Below, piece after piece: positions 56,168-64,000 of a DNA stretch of 64,000 nt. Below the pieces are notes generated by a model. It did no database searches. It saw only the letters and a program-made list of their open reading frames with translations, and was not told the origin of the DNA. The position numbers were made by a program, and so were the translations under genes. Source of the stretch: Clostridium novyi NT (GTDB lineage: Bacteria; Bacillota; Clostridia; Clostridiales; Clostridiaceae); the NCBI RefSeq assembly GCF_000014125.1, contig NC_008593.1, positions 1,736,001-1,800,000 on the forward strand, read 5' to 3'. Position 1 is the first letter of the stretch; every line of letters begins with the position of its first letter.

Positions 56168-58093
56168 TTAATTATTCTTACACTTTATGCTATTTATAAG
56201 ACCACCTTTTAGTAGCATATCTTTTTGTCTTTCTGAAACTTTAAGGCTCATTTCATACTTCTCATTTTTAGTTATGTTTTTCAAAATAACTTTTCCATTT
56301 TGTACTGCTTCCTTTGCATTTTCTATAACAACTTCATCAAATTCATCTATACTTTCATAATCACTACCATTTATAAATTCCAATGGCATTATACCGTTAT
56401 TTATAAGATTAGCTTTATGAATTCTAGCAAATGATTTTGCAAATACAGCTTTTATACCAAGATACAATGGTGCTAATGCTGCGTGTTCTCTACTAGAACC
56501 TTGACCATAATTTTCTCCAGCAACTATATATCCACCACCGTTTTCCTTTGCTCTTTTAGGAAACTCTTCATTACATGGCGTTAAACAAAAGTTAGCAAGA
56601 TGAGGTATATTAGATCTAAATGGTAATAGCTTTGCATTAGATGGCATTATATGATCAGTTGTAATATTATCTCCAACTTTAATTAATGCTTTTCCACTAA
56701 CAACATCCTTTAATTCCTCTGCTCTTGGGAAAGGTTTTATGTTAGGTCCTCGCACAACTTCTACACTTTCCCCATGTTCTGCTGGTTTTACAATAAGATT
56801 ATCATTAATTAAGAACCTACTAGGCATTTCTACATTTGGAGCTTCTCCAAATTCTCTTGGATCTGATATACATCCATTTAATGCTGAAACTGCTGCAATT
56901 TCTGGACTTACCAAATATACACCTGCTGTTTTAGTTCCACATCTTCCTTCAAAATTTCTATTTATAGTTCTTAATGATACTGCCCCATTAGCAGGTGCTT
57001 GACCCATTCCAATACAAGGTCCACATCCAGATTCTAAAATTCTAGCTCCTGCTGCAATCATTTTTGCTAAAGCCCCATTTTCAGCTATCATATTTAATAC
57101 TTGTTTTGAACCAGGTCCAATTACCAAAGATACATCTTCATTGATTGTTTTTCCTTCTAGTATTTTTGAAACCTTCATCATATCTACATATGATGAATTT
57201 GTGCAACTTCCTATTGTAACTTGGTTAACTTTTTTACCTTTAAGTTCTGAAACTTTAACTACATTATCAGGACTATGTGGACAAGCAACCATAGGTTCTA
57301 ATTCACTTAAATTTATAGATACAATATCATCATATACAGCATCATCATCTGCTTTTATTTCAGTAAAGTCTCCTTCTCTTCCTTGAGCCTTTAAAAATTC
57401 TAAAGTAATCTCGTCGCTAGGGAAAATAGATGTTGTTGCTCCAAGTTCAGCTCCCATATTAGTTATAGTAGCTCTTTCTGGAACAGATAAAGTTTTTACT
57501 CCCTCTCCTGCATACTCAAATACTTTATCAACTCCACCTTTTACAGTTAATCTTCTTAATAGTTCTAAAATAATATCCTTTGCAGAAACCCAAGAATTTA
57601 GTTTTCCTGTAAGCTCCACCTTAACTACCTTTGGAGTTTTTATATAATACTCTCCTCCCCCCATAGCTACTGCAACATCAAGACCACCGGCTCCAATACC
57701 AATCATTCCAATTCCACCTGCTGTAGGGGTATGACTATCTGACCCTACTAAAGTTTGTCCTGGAACTCCAAATCTTTCTAAATGAACTTGATGACAAATA
57801 CCATTTCCAGGCTTCGAAAAATAAATTCCGTGCTTTTTAGTTACTGTTTGTATATATCTATGATCATCAGCATTTTCTGGTCCTGTTTGAAGCATATTAT
57901 GATCTATATATGCAACAGATCTTTTGGTTTTTACCTTTTCTACTCCTAAAGCTTCAAATTGTAAATAAGCCATAGTTCCAGTAGAATCTTGAGTAAGTGT
58001 TTGATCTATTCTTATTCCTATTTCATTTCCATCTTTCATTTCTCCAACAACTAAATGATTTTTAAGTATCTTCTCTACAATATTAAACCCCAT
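56168..58093 (-). CDS. acn: aconitate hydratase
   Basis: A 641-residue aconitase, shorter than AcnA (about 890) and nearer the mitochondrial/IPM-isomerase-like form. GSDSHTPTAGGIGMIGIGAGG, the cluster cysteines (ITIGSCTNSSYVD-like TIGSCTNSSY and ESGCGPCIGMGQ) and GENYGQGSSREHAAL are visible. It isomerises citrate to isocitrate. It overlaps nothing and lies 18 bases before icd, as one operon. AAAGGGG precedes ATG. Confidence 0.94.
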   Translation of the reverse strand: MGFNIVEKILKNHLVVGEMKDGNEIGIRIDQTLTQDSTGTMAYLQFEALGVEKVKTKRSVAYIDHNMLQTGPENADDHRYIQTVTKKHGIYFSKPGNGICHQVHLERFGVPGQTLVGSDSHTPTAGGIGMIGIGAGGLDVAVAMGGGEYYIKTPKVVKVELTGKLNSWVSAKDIILELLRRLTVKGGVDKVFEYAGEGVKTLSVPERATITNMGAELGATTSIFPSDEITLEFLKAQGREGDFTEIKADDDAVYDDIVSINLSELEPMVACPHSPDNVVKVSELKGKKVNQVTIGSCTNSSYVDMMKVSKILEGKTINEDVSLVIGPGSKQVLNMIAENGALAKMIAAGARILESGCGPCIGMGQAPANGAVSLRTINRNFEGRCGTKTAGVYLVSPEIAAVSALNGCISDPREFGEAPNVEMPSRFLINDNLIVKPAEHGESVEVVRGPNIKPFPRAEELKDVVSGKALIKVGDNITTDHIMPSNAKLLPFRSNIPHLANFCLTPCNEEFPKRAKENGGGYIVAGENYGQGSSREHAALAPLYLGIKAVFAKSFARIHKANLINNGIMPLEFINGSDYESIDEFDEVVIENAKEAVQNGKVILKNITKNEKYEMSLKVSERQKDMLLKGGLINSIKCKNN

Positions 58094-58389
58094 AATTTCA
58101 GCCCCTTTTATACAAATTAAAATTCAAACTTTCTTAATATGAATTTAAAACTTTATAATTAATCATAAAATGCATATTTAATAAAACAAATATCATATTT
58201 GAACACAATTATACCATACAAACCCTATTTATTCAAAATAAATTGCAATTTTATATATATAAAATTGCAATTTATGAATTTTTTCTAATTTTATATTCAT
58301 ATTTTATAACCTTATTGATTAAATTATGACTAGTATATTTTAAATTTATAACAAAAGTGTAAAGAAGATACTTCCTCTTTACACTTTTA
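58094..58389. other. 296-base upstream region of acn with operator-like palindrome
   Basis: No gene seen. It contains the 34-bp perfect palindrome 58240-58273 (separate entry) and the plsC terminator. Confidence 0.6.
58240..58273. promoter_or_regulatory. 34-bp perfect palindrome upstream of acn
   Basis: AAATTGCAATTTTATAT mirrored by ATATAAAATTGCAATTT. Each arm itself holds the dyad AAATTGCAATTT, so two identical 12-bp dyads lie 22 bp apart, close to two helical turns. It suits a dimeric or tetrameric repressor of the acn-icd operon. Confidence 0.55.
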
Positions 58390-58390
58390 T
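58351..58390 (-). terminator. terminator after plsC
   Basis: AAAAGTGTAAAGA / TCTTTACACTTTT hairpin abutting the plsC stop. Confidence 0.85.
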
Positions 58391-59097
58391 TATAAATTTT
58401 TAGCTATTTTATTTTTAACTATCTCAGATATGTTTTTTTGATCTTCTCTTGAAAGATTTTCTAGATAAATAGGCTCTCCAACAACTAAATTTACTTCTCC
58501 ACTTTTTATCTTTCCATTGTTTTCTTCAAATATCTTATAAGTTCCATCTAAAGTTATTGGCACTATTGGCACTTTTGCTTTAGTAGCCATCTTTAAACTT
58601 CCTTTTTTAAATTCTCCCATTGTACTGCTTTTGCTTCTAGTTCCTTCAGGGAAAATAACCATAGATTGACCATTCTTCATATTTTCCGAACCTTGATTTA
58701 TAGATTTTAAAGCTTCTCTTACATTTTGTCTATCCATAAATACACATTGCATTTGTTTCATCCACCATGATATTATAGGTAGCTTTTCCATTTCCTTTTT
58801 TGCTATAAATCCCATTGGCTTATCAATTGTAGCTAAAATAGTTACTATATCAAAATCCCCTTGATGGTTTGCTATAAAACAACATGCTTCATCTGGAATA
58901 TTTTCTAATCCTTCTGCTTTTACGGTTACTCCAGCTTTATCTAATATTCCTTGAGCCCATTCCTTTACTACTTTATTTAAAAGTTTTTGCGCTTCTTCTA
59001 TCTGACCTTTTCCTTTCATAGAATTATATTTCTTTTTTGAAAAAAGTGTACCTATCATATTAAATACAACATACATATACACACTCAATGTCTTCAT
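58390..59097 (-). CDS. plsC: 1-acyl-sn-glycerol-3-phosphate acyltransferase
   Basis: A 235-residue enzyme. NHQGDFD (His78, Asp83, the HX4D motif) and VIFPEGTRSKS are present, with an N-terminal hydrophobic segment anchoring it to the membrane. It adds the second acyl chain in phosphatidic acid synthesis. Monocistronic. Confidence 0.92.
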   Translation of the reverse strand: MKTLSVYMYVVFNMIGTLFSKKKYNSMKGKGQIEEAQKLLNKVVKEWAQGILDKAGVTVKAEGLENIPDEACCFIANHQGDFDIVTILATIDKPMGFIAKKEMEKLPIISWWMKQMQCVFMDRQNVREALKSINQGSENMKNGQSMVIFPEGTRSKSSTMGEFKKGSLKMATKAKVPIVPITLDGTYKIFEENNGKIKSGEVNLVVGEPIYLENLSREDQKNISEIVKNKIAKNL

Positions 59098-59290
59098 ATA
59101 CTCGCTTCATTCCTTCCTCAAATTGTATATATACTTACTATTATAATGTTGAAATTGTATGAATTCAATAAATACTTTAATACTTCATACCTTTAATGTT
59201 TATATAATGCATATTATGGAATAATTATAAGTAAACTTAGATTTATTTATGAAAGGATTTTACAATAATTTTATTGTATAGGTAATGTAT

Positions 59291-60160
59291 ATGAAAATAA
59301 ACAAAAAGTTTTTAACTTTATTATTAACTGTTATAATAGTATTATTACTATTTGTGTTATATATATTTTTTAATACTAAACTCACATCAAGTAGTTCAGT
59401 AAATTCTAATAAAGATTATCTAACAATACATTATATTGATGTAGGTCAAGGCGATTCTACTTTAGTACAATTTAATAATAAAACCTTATTAATCGATGCT
59501 GGTTGTCCTAATAGGAAAGTTTATAATTACTTAAAAAAATGCGGTATAAAAAAGTTAAACTATGTAATCGCAACACATCCTCACGACGATCATATTGGAG
59601 GTATGCCTTACATAATACATAGTTTTCCTATTGACAAATTTTTAGCTCCTAAAGCTACAAATAATACACCTTCTTTTAAAGAAATGCTAACTGAACTACA
59701 GAAGAATAATTTAAAAATCAATTCAACCATGGCTGGAACTTATATTCCTTTAGATCCTAAATTAAGTTGTTTTGTGGTGGCTCCAAACAATTCTACTTAT
59801 AAAAATCTAAATAATTATTCTATAGTATTAAAAATTACATATAACAATACTAGTTTCTTATTTTGTGGAGATGCGGAAAATTTAAGTGAAGAAGAAATAT
59901 TAAATTCAGGATACAATATTTCCTCTGATGTATTAAAATTAGGTCATCACGGTAGCAAAACCGCCACTAGTGATAACTTTTTAAATGAAGTCAATCCTAA
60001 GGTTGCAATAATTAGTTGTGGCAAAGGTAATGATTATGGTCATCCACATAAAGAAACATTAAGAAAACTAAAAAGCAAAAACATTACTACATATAGAACT
60101 GATATAAATGGAACTATTATTCTTGAAAGTAATGGAACAAAAATCATAAAAAGGCAGTGA
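59291..60160 (+). CDS. ComEC-like metallo-beta-lactamase-fold hydrolase
   Basis: A 289-residue protein. An N-terminal helix (about 6-25) is followed by the metallo-beta-lactamase domain: YIDVGQGDSTLVQF, ATHPHDDHIGG (HxHxDH) and LKLGHHGSKTATS. It is like the C-terminal nuclease-like domain of ComEC and stand-alone exported relatives. The helix and lack of a lipobox suggest an anchored extracellular enzyme. ATG at 59291 is preferred to one 6 bases earlier. It precedes lgt by 4 bases, probably co-transcribed. Confidence 0.87.
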   Translation: MKINKKFLTLLLTVIIVLLLFVLYIFFNTKLTSSSSVNSNKDYLTIHYIDVGQGDSTLVQFNNKTLLIDAGCPNRKVYNYLKKCGIKKLNYVIATHPHDDHIGGMPYIIHSFPIDKFLAPKATNNTPSFKEMLTELQKNNLKINSTMAGTYIPLDPKLSCFVVAPNNSTYKNLNNYSIVLKITYNNTSFLFCGDAENLSEEEILNSGYNISSDVLKLGHHGSKTATSDNFLNEVNPKVAIISCGKGNDYGHPHKETLRKLKSKNITTYRTDINGTIILESNGTKIIKRQ

Positions 60161-60164
60161 TAAC

Positions 60165-60938
60165 ATGAATCCAGTAGCATTTGAAATTTTCGGACTTGAA
60201 ATTCGTTGGTATGGCATTTTAATATGTATGGGAATAATTTTAGCATATGGTCTTGCATACAAAAGAAGCAAAATTTATAATATAGATTTTGATAAATTAA
60301 CAGATGTATTTATAGTTGCTCTTCCATTTTCCATACTATGCGCAAGATTGTATTATGTAATATTTAACTGGTCTTATTATGGTGCTAATCCCTCTCACAT
60401 TTTATATATTCGTGAAGGCGGACTTGCAATTCATGGCGGACTAATAGGTGCCGTAATTAGTGGATATTTAATGAGCAGATATAGAAAATTAAACTTTTTA
60501 GATTTAATTGATACTGTGGCTCCTTGCTTTATATTAGCACAAGCTATAGGTCGTTGGGGAAACTTTTTTAATAGTGAAGCTCATGGTGGCATAGTATCCT
60601 ACGAGTTTATATCTCATTTTCCAAAGTTTATTCAAAATGGAATGTATATAGATGGTTTTTACTATCATCCTACATTCTTATATGAATCTATTTGGAATAT
60701 AGTAGTATTAATCATTTTATTATTAATAACTAGAAAACATCTTGCAAAAGGATCTATATTCTACTTGTATTTAATTTTTTATTCACTAGGAAGATTTTTT
60801 ATAGAAGGACTTAGAACTGATAGCTTAATGCTAGGTTCACTTAGAATGGCTCAAGTTATAAGTTTAGTATTTATAATTTTAGGAATTATTCTAATTATTA
60901 AATCAAACATAAAAAATAAATCTACTTTTAAACAATAA
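60165..60938 (+). CDS. lgt: prolipoprotein diacylglyceryl transferase
   Basis: A 257-residue membrane enzyme with about seven helices. The conserved GLAIHGGLIGAVI, AQAIGRWGNFFNSEAHGG and RFFIEGLRTDSLML motifs are present. It adds diacylglycerol to lipobox cysteines, such as that of the 54.1-kb binding protein. Confidence 0.96.
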   Translation: MNPVAFEIFGLEIRWYGILICMGIILAYGLAYKRSKIYNIDFDKLTDVFIVALPFSILCARLYYVIFNWSYYGANPSHILYIREGGLAIHGGLIGAVISGYLMSRYRKLNFLDLIDTVAPCFILAQAIGRWGNFFNSEAHGGIVSYEFISHFPKFIQNGMYIDGFYYHPTFLYESIWNIVVLIILLLITRKHLAKGSIFYLYLIFYSLGRFFIEGLRTDSLMLGSLRMAQVISLVFIILGIILIIKSNIKNKSTFKQ

Positions 60939-60940
60939 AC

Positions 60941-60978
60941 GAAAACTGTTAATAAACTATAATTTATTAACAGTTTTC
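60941..60978. terminator. convergent terminator between lgt and por genes
   Basis: GAAAACTGTTAATAAA / TTTATTAACAGTTTTC, perfect 16-bp arms around a 6-base loop, between convergent genes. Confidence 0.85.
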
Positions 60979-61020
60979 ATTTATTTTAACCTACTATATT
61001 AATTATTTTTAACCTACTAT

Positions 61021-61974
61021 TTATAGCTCTTCTCCACAAAGAAATAATAATTCTACCCATCTCTTATCAATTTCAGCTTGAATTGATTTTATTTTAGCTT
61101 TTCCTTCTTCTGATTTAAATAAATGTTTAAATCTTCCTTGTGGTTTCATCCATTCTTCTATTGGAAGCTTTTTAGCTGGTTTATATGTTAACTTAAATTT
61201 ACCATCTATTACTTCATATAATGGCCAGAAACAAGTGTCTACAGCAAGCTTAATTATATCTAGTTCAGATGCAGTATCAACTCTCCATCCTCTTGCACAT
61301 GGTGTTAATACATTAATAAATTTAGGACCTTCAATTTCATTTATAGCTTTATGTGATTTATTATAAAGATCTAACATATATTTAGTTCCTGGAATAACAG
61401 GTACTGTTTGAGCTACATATGGTATATGGTGTCCCGCCATTATCATAGTTAAATCTTTTCTAAATTGTCTTTTTCCTAAAGAGTTTGTTCCAGATGGTGA
61501 TGTTGTAGCATCAGCACCACATGGTGTAGCTGATGATCTTTGTATGCCAGTATTCATATATGCTCCGTTATCATAACATACATAAAGCATATCATGACCT
61601 CTTTCCATAGCACCAGATAAAGATTGGAATCCTATATCATAAGTTCCTCCATCTCCACCAAAAGTTATAAATTTATAATTTTTATTAATAAGCCCTCTAG
61701 ATTTCATTGATTTGTATGCCGCTTCAACTCCACTCATAGTTGCTGAAGCACACTCAAATGCTGTATGAATAAATGAATCTTTCCAAGAACTATATGGATA
61801 TAATCCTGTGGAAACTTCTAAACATCCTGTTGCACAGCCAACAACCACTTCATCTTCAGGTTTTACTGCTTTTAAAACCCATTTTGCTACCATTGGTGCT
61901 CCGCAACCAGCACACATTCTATGTCCACTAGCTAATCTATCTTCAACTTTAGTTAATTCTTTTAATGTTGCCAT
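61021..61974 (-). CDS. porB: pyruvate/2-oxoacid:ferredoxin oxidoreductase beta subunit
   Basis: A 317-residue TPP-binding subunit. HRMCAGCGAP, CATGCLEVSTGLYPYSSW and TFGGDGGTYDIGFQSLSGA (the GDG-N TPP/metal motif, here GDGGTYD) are visible. It oxidises a 2-oxoacid to acyl-CoA and CO2, passing electrons to ferredoxin. Last gene of a porG-porD-porA-porB operon, 12 bases after alpha. Sequence resembles PorB most, so pyruvate is the likely substrate; branched-chain 2-oxoacids are not excluded. Confidence 0.9.
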   Translation of the reverse strand: MATLKELTKVEDRLASGHRMCAGCGAPMVAKWVLKAVKPEDEVVVGCATGCLEVSTGLYPYSSWKDSFIHTAFECASATMSGVEAAYKSMKSRGLINKNYKFITFGGDGGTYDIGFQSLSGAMERGHDMLYVCYDNGAYMNTGIQRSSATPCGADATTSPSGTNSLGKRQFRKDLTMIMAGHHIPYVAQTVPVIPGTKYMLDLYNKSHKAINEIEGPKFINVLTPCARGWRVDTASELDIIKLAVDTCFWPLYEVIDGKFKLTYKPAKKLPIEEWMKPQGRFKHLFKSEEGKAKIKSIQAEIDKRWVELLFLCGEEL

Positions 61975-61986
61975 CTACAGCACCCC

Positions 61987-63174
61987 CTATCCTCTTACCG
62001 CTAAATAATTATATTTTTTATATTCTCCAGTTTTCATAGCTGCGTATAAATCATCAAATACAGTTGTAAGCCAGTTTACTGTAACATCTCTTCCACCAAG
62101 TCCATATATATAACTCATTAAAATCTTACCTTCTGAATTTCCATACAATGCACTTGAAACATCATTAAATACTGGACCACCATTTCCTGATAATGCTTCA
62201 GCCTTATCCATTACAGCTACTGCCTTAACATGTTTAAGAGCTTCAGCAATTTCTTCTGCTGGGAATGGTCTATATAATCTTATTTTAAGAACGCCTACTT
62301 TTATTCCCTTTTCTCGTAAGTCGTCTACAACCTTTTTAGCAGTACCTGCTGAAGATCCCATAATTACCATAGCAACTTCTGCATCATCTAATCTATACTT
62401 CTCAAACAATCCATAGCTTCTTCCAGTTAACTCTTCATATTCTTTAGCTACTTCAAGAAGAACTTTTTTTGCATTTAATAATCCATGAAGCTGTTGATGT
62501 TTCATTTCCATATAGAAATTTGTAAGAACCATAGAACCAACTAATTTCTTTTCTCCAAGCAATCCTTTATCAAATCTCTTATTTTCACCAACAAAATTAC
62601 TAACATCTTCTTTTTCCATTAAGAATACGTTTTCAACAGCATGACTTGTAATAAATCCATCATAGCAGACCATAGCTGGTGTTAAAACATCCTCATGTTC
62701 TGCAATTCTAACAGCTTGAATAAAATTATCATAAGCTTCTTGGGTATTTTCAGAATACAATTGTATAAATCCAGTATCCCTAGCTCCCATAGAATCCGAA
62801 TGATCATTATGAATATTTAAAGGAACTGATAATGCTCTATTAACTGCTGCCATAACTATAGGACATCTATCACCTGCTGCTATATGAAGCATTTCCCACA
62901 TAAGTGCTAATCCTTGAGATGATGTAGCAGTCATAACTCTTGCACCTGCTGCCGAAGCACCAATACAAGCACTTATAGCACTATGTTCAGATTCTACTGT
63001 TACAAATTCAGTTGAACACTTTCCATTAGCTATAAAGCTTGAAAAATATTGAACCACCTCTGTAGATGGAGTTATTGGAAATGCCGCAACTACTTCAGGA
63101 TTAATTTGCATCATAGCTGTAGCAACTGCCTCATTACCACTTAAACTTTTTCTTATTTGTTTAGCTTTTGACAT
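61987..63174 (-). CDS. porA: pyruvate/2-oxoacid:ferredoxin oxidoreductase alpha subunit
   Basis: A 395-residue subunit. FPITPSTEVVQYFSSF and ESEHSAISACIGASAAGARV are typical, as is the HDHSDSMGARDTGFIQLYSE substrate-loop region. It provides the pyrimidine-ring half of the TPP site. It lies 16 bases after the ferredoxin-like delta gene. Confidence 0.92.
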   Translation of the reverse strand: MSKAKQIRKSLSGNEAVATAMMQINPEVVAAFPITPSTEVVQYFSSFIANGKCSTEFVTVESEHSAISACIGASAAGARVMTATSSQGLALMWEMLHIAAGDRCPIVMAAVNRALSVPLNIHNDHSDSMGARDTGFIQLYSENTQEAYDNFIQAVRIAEHEDVLTPAMVCYDGFITSHAVENVFLMEKEDVSNFVGENKRFDKGLLGEKKLVGSMVLTNFYMEMKHQQLHGLLNAKKVLLEVAKEYEELTGRSYGLFEKYRLDDAEVAMVIMGSSAGTAKKVVDDLREKGIKVGVLKIRLYRPFPAEEIAEALKHVKAVAVMDKAEALSGNGGPVFNDVSSALYGNSEGKILMSYIYGLGGRDVTVNWLTTVFDDLYAAMKTGEYKKYNYLAVRG

Positions 63175-63190
63175 AGTTATCCTTCCCTCC

Positions 63191-63493
63191 TTATTCCGCT
63201 ACAAAATCTAAAGCATTAAATTTACATTGTTTTGTACAAACTCCACATCCCTTACAATGATCATAATCAATGCCTGTTACCTTTCCGTCTTTAACTATAA
63301 TGGACATATCAGGACATACAGCCCAACAAAACATACAATTTTTACATTTATCTTCATGCCATACAGGCTTCATAGCTCTCCAATCACCAGTTTTAAACTC
63401 TTCAGAATTACCTGCATCAACAATTTGTCCGCCTATTGGTATTTCATTCCACTTACTTTCTGAAGTAACATTCATTTTTTTACTCAATTCCAT
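63191..63493 (-). CDS. porD: ferredoxin-like delta subunit of pyruvate/2-oxoacid oxidoreductase
   Basis: A 100-residue protein with two [4Fe-4S] motifs, CKNCMFCWAVCP and CKGCGVCTKQC. It passes electrons from the catalytic subunits to ferredoxin. It overlaps the gamma gene by 14 bases. RBS AGGAGG is only 3 bases before the ATG at 63493, so a TTG 6 bases further in might be used instead; the protein changes by two residues. Confidence 0.9.
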   Translation of the reverse strand: MELSKKMNVTSESKWNEIPIGGQIVDAGNSEEFKTGDWRAMKPVWHEDKCKNCMFCWAVCPDMSIIVKDGKVTGIDYDHCKGCGVCTKQCKFNALDFVAE

Positions 63494-64000
63494 TCACCTC
63501 CTGAAGAGATCTCTTAAGAGCATTCATGTTTTTAGATATTACTTGGGGTTTTGATGCAAATTTGTGTTTAAATGAATCCTTCATATCTTCTATAAATTCA
63601 TCTAAATCCATAATACCCAATACTTTAACTATAGCAGCAAGCATTGGTGTGTTAGGAAAATAAGCACCTAAAGTTTCTTCTGAAATAGTTCTAGCATCTA
63701 TTGTATACACTTTTCCTTCATATCCACATAATTCTTTTCTTATTTCATCAATGGATTTTTTAGTGTTTATTATTATAGCACCTTCTTTTTTTAATCCAGC
63801 AACGCAATTAACTGATTTTAATAAGCTTTCATCAACTACTACAACAAAATCTGGTTCATAAATATTACTATGAACTCTTAATGGAAAGTTTGCTATTCTG
63901 TTATATGCAGTTATTGGTGCACCCATTCTTTCTGGTCCATACTCTGGAAATCCTTGAATATACATTCCAGTATTAAAAGCAACTTCAGCTAAAAGTAAAG
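63480..64000 (-). CDS. porG: gamma subunit of pyruvate/2-oxoacid oxidoreductase (partial)
   Basis: At least 173 residues: the frame stays open past ATG at 63965 to the window edge (LLLAEVAFNTGMYIQGFPEY), so the true start is outside. GPERMGAPITAYNRI and VDESLLKSV are conserved PorG features. It holds the CoA/2-oxoacid-binding gamma domain and is first of the visible por genes. Confidence 0.9.
   Translation of the reverse strand, partial: LLLAEVAFNTGMYIQGFPEYGPERMGAPITAYNRIANFPLRVHSNIYEPDFVVVVDESLLKSVNCVAGLKKEGAIIINTKKSIDEIRKELCGYEGKVYTIDARTISEETLGAYFPNTPMLAAIVKVLGIMDLDEFIEDMKDSFKHKFASKPQVISKNMNALKRSLQEVNGIE

Noticed and set aside
58240..58273. Reading the palindrome as a terminator
   Set aside because: It lies upstream of acn and 117 bases past the plsC end, which already has its own terminator, and there is no T run.

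Overview
This is a low-GC chromosomal window whose gene content and order point to a spore-forming anaerobe of Clostridium sensu stricto. The markers are the rplU-prp-rpmA-spo0B-like-obgE block, a SpoIVFA/SpoIVFB-like pair, the TIGR03960/DUF2344 radical-SAM pair, a four-subunit 2-oxoacid:ferredoxin oxidoreductase, and T-box, TPP and lysine riboswitches. A group related to C. novyi / C. botulinum group III would fit, but the species cannot be fixed from the sequence alone.

Layout. 1-8.4 kb (minus strand): start of obgE, Spo0B-like protein, L27, the protease Prp, L21 with its leader RNA, RNase E/G, a DnaQ-like exonuclease, the two radical-SAM-associated proteins and the sporulation protease pair. 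8.5-11.7 kb: nadA-nadB-nadC (de novo NAD) behind a perfect 20-bp palindrome. 11.8-14.1 kb: an unknown membrane-anchored protein and thiC under a TPP riboswitch. 14.2-20.8 kb: a membrane MutS-like ATPase, a two-gene SufBC system, RseC, glutamate dehydrogenase and an atypical KAS III. 20.9-26.1 kb: a nucleotidyltransferase with a decayed phosphomannomutase domain, a GT4 glycosyltransferase and a stomatin/NfeD pair. 26.2-31.5 kb: NAD synthetase (which joins the nadABC pathway), a YaaR protein and a Ca2+-type P-ATPase.

31.5-40.2 kb is an accessory island of polymorphic-toxin debris, almost all on the minus strand. It contains three 5'-truncated toxin tips: a Hint-linked toxin, an Rhs core with a frameshifted toxin, and an Rhs core with an EndoU-like nuclease. 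It also holds a 3' shard of a fourth toxin next to a barstar-like gene. Around these lie about ten immunity-type genes (DUF2750, Imm11/DUF1629-like, barstar-like, a CxxC protein and several unknowns), duplicated and partly deleted copies of immunity genes, and a probable IS3-type OrfA relic. No full-length Rhs gene is present in the window. The most unusual structure is a shrunken copy of a three-gene immunity block (31.6-32.2 kb versus 34.4-36.4 kb) whose three internal deletions each end in short repeats.

40.2-64 kb returns to core genes: LspA-like, DUF3139, DUF4184, HD-GYP phosphodiesterase, two PHP-fold hydrolases, an Lrp/AsnC regulator, DUF378, and trpP under a Trp-specific T-box. These are followed by an NhaC-family transporter under a lysine riboswitch (so probably a lysine permease), an amino-acid ABC transporter with argG and argH and candidate ARG boxes, aconitase plus isocitrate dehydrogenase (2-oxoglutarate supply that would feed glutamate dehydrogenase), PlsC, a ComEC-like metallo-beta-lactamase-fold protein, Lgt, and the porBADG operon, whose gamma gene runs off the end.
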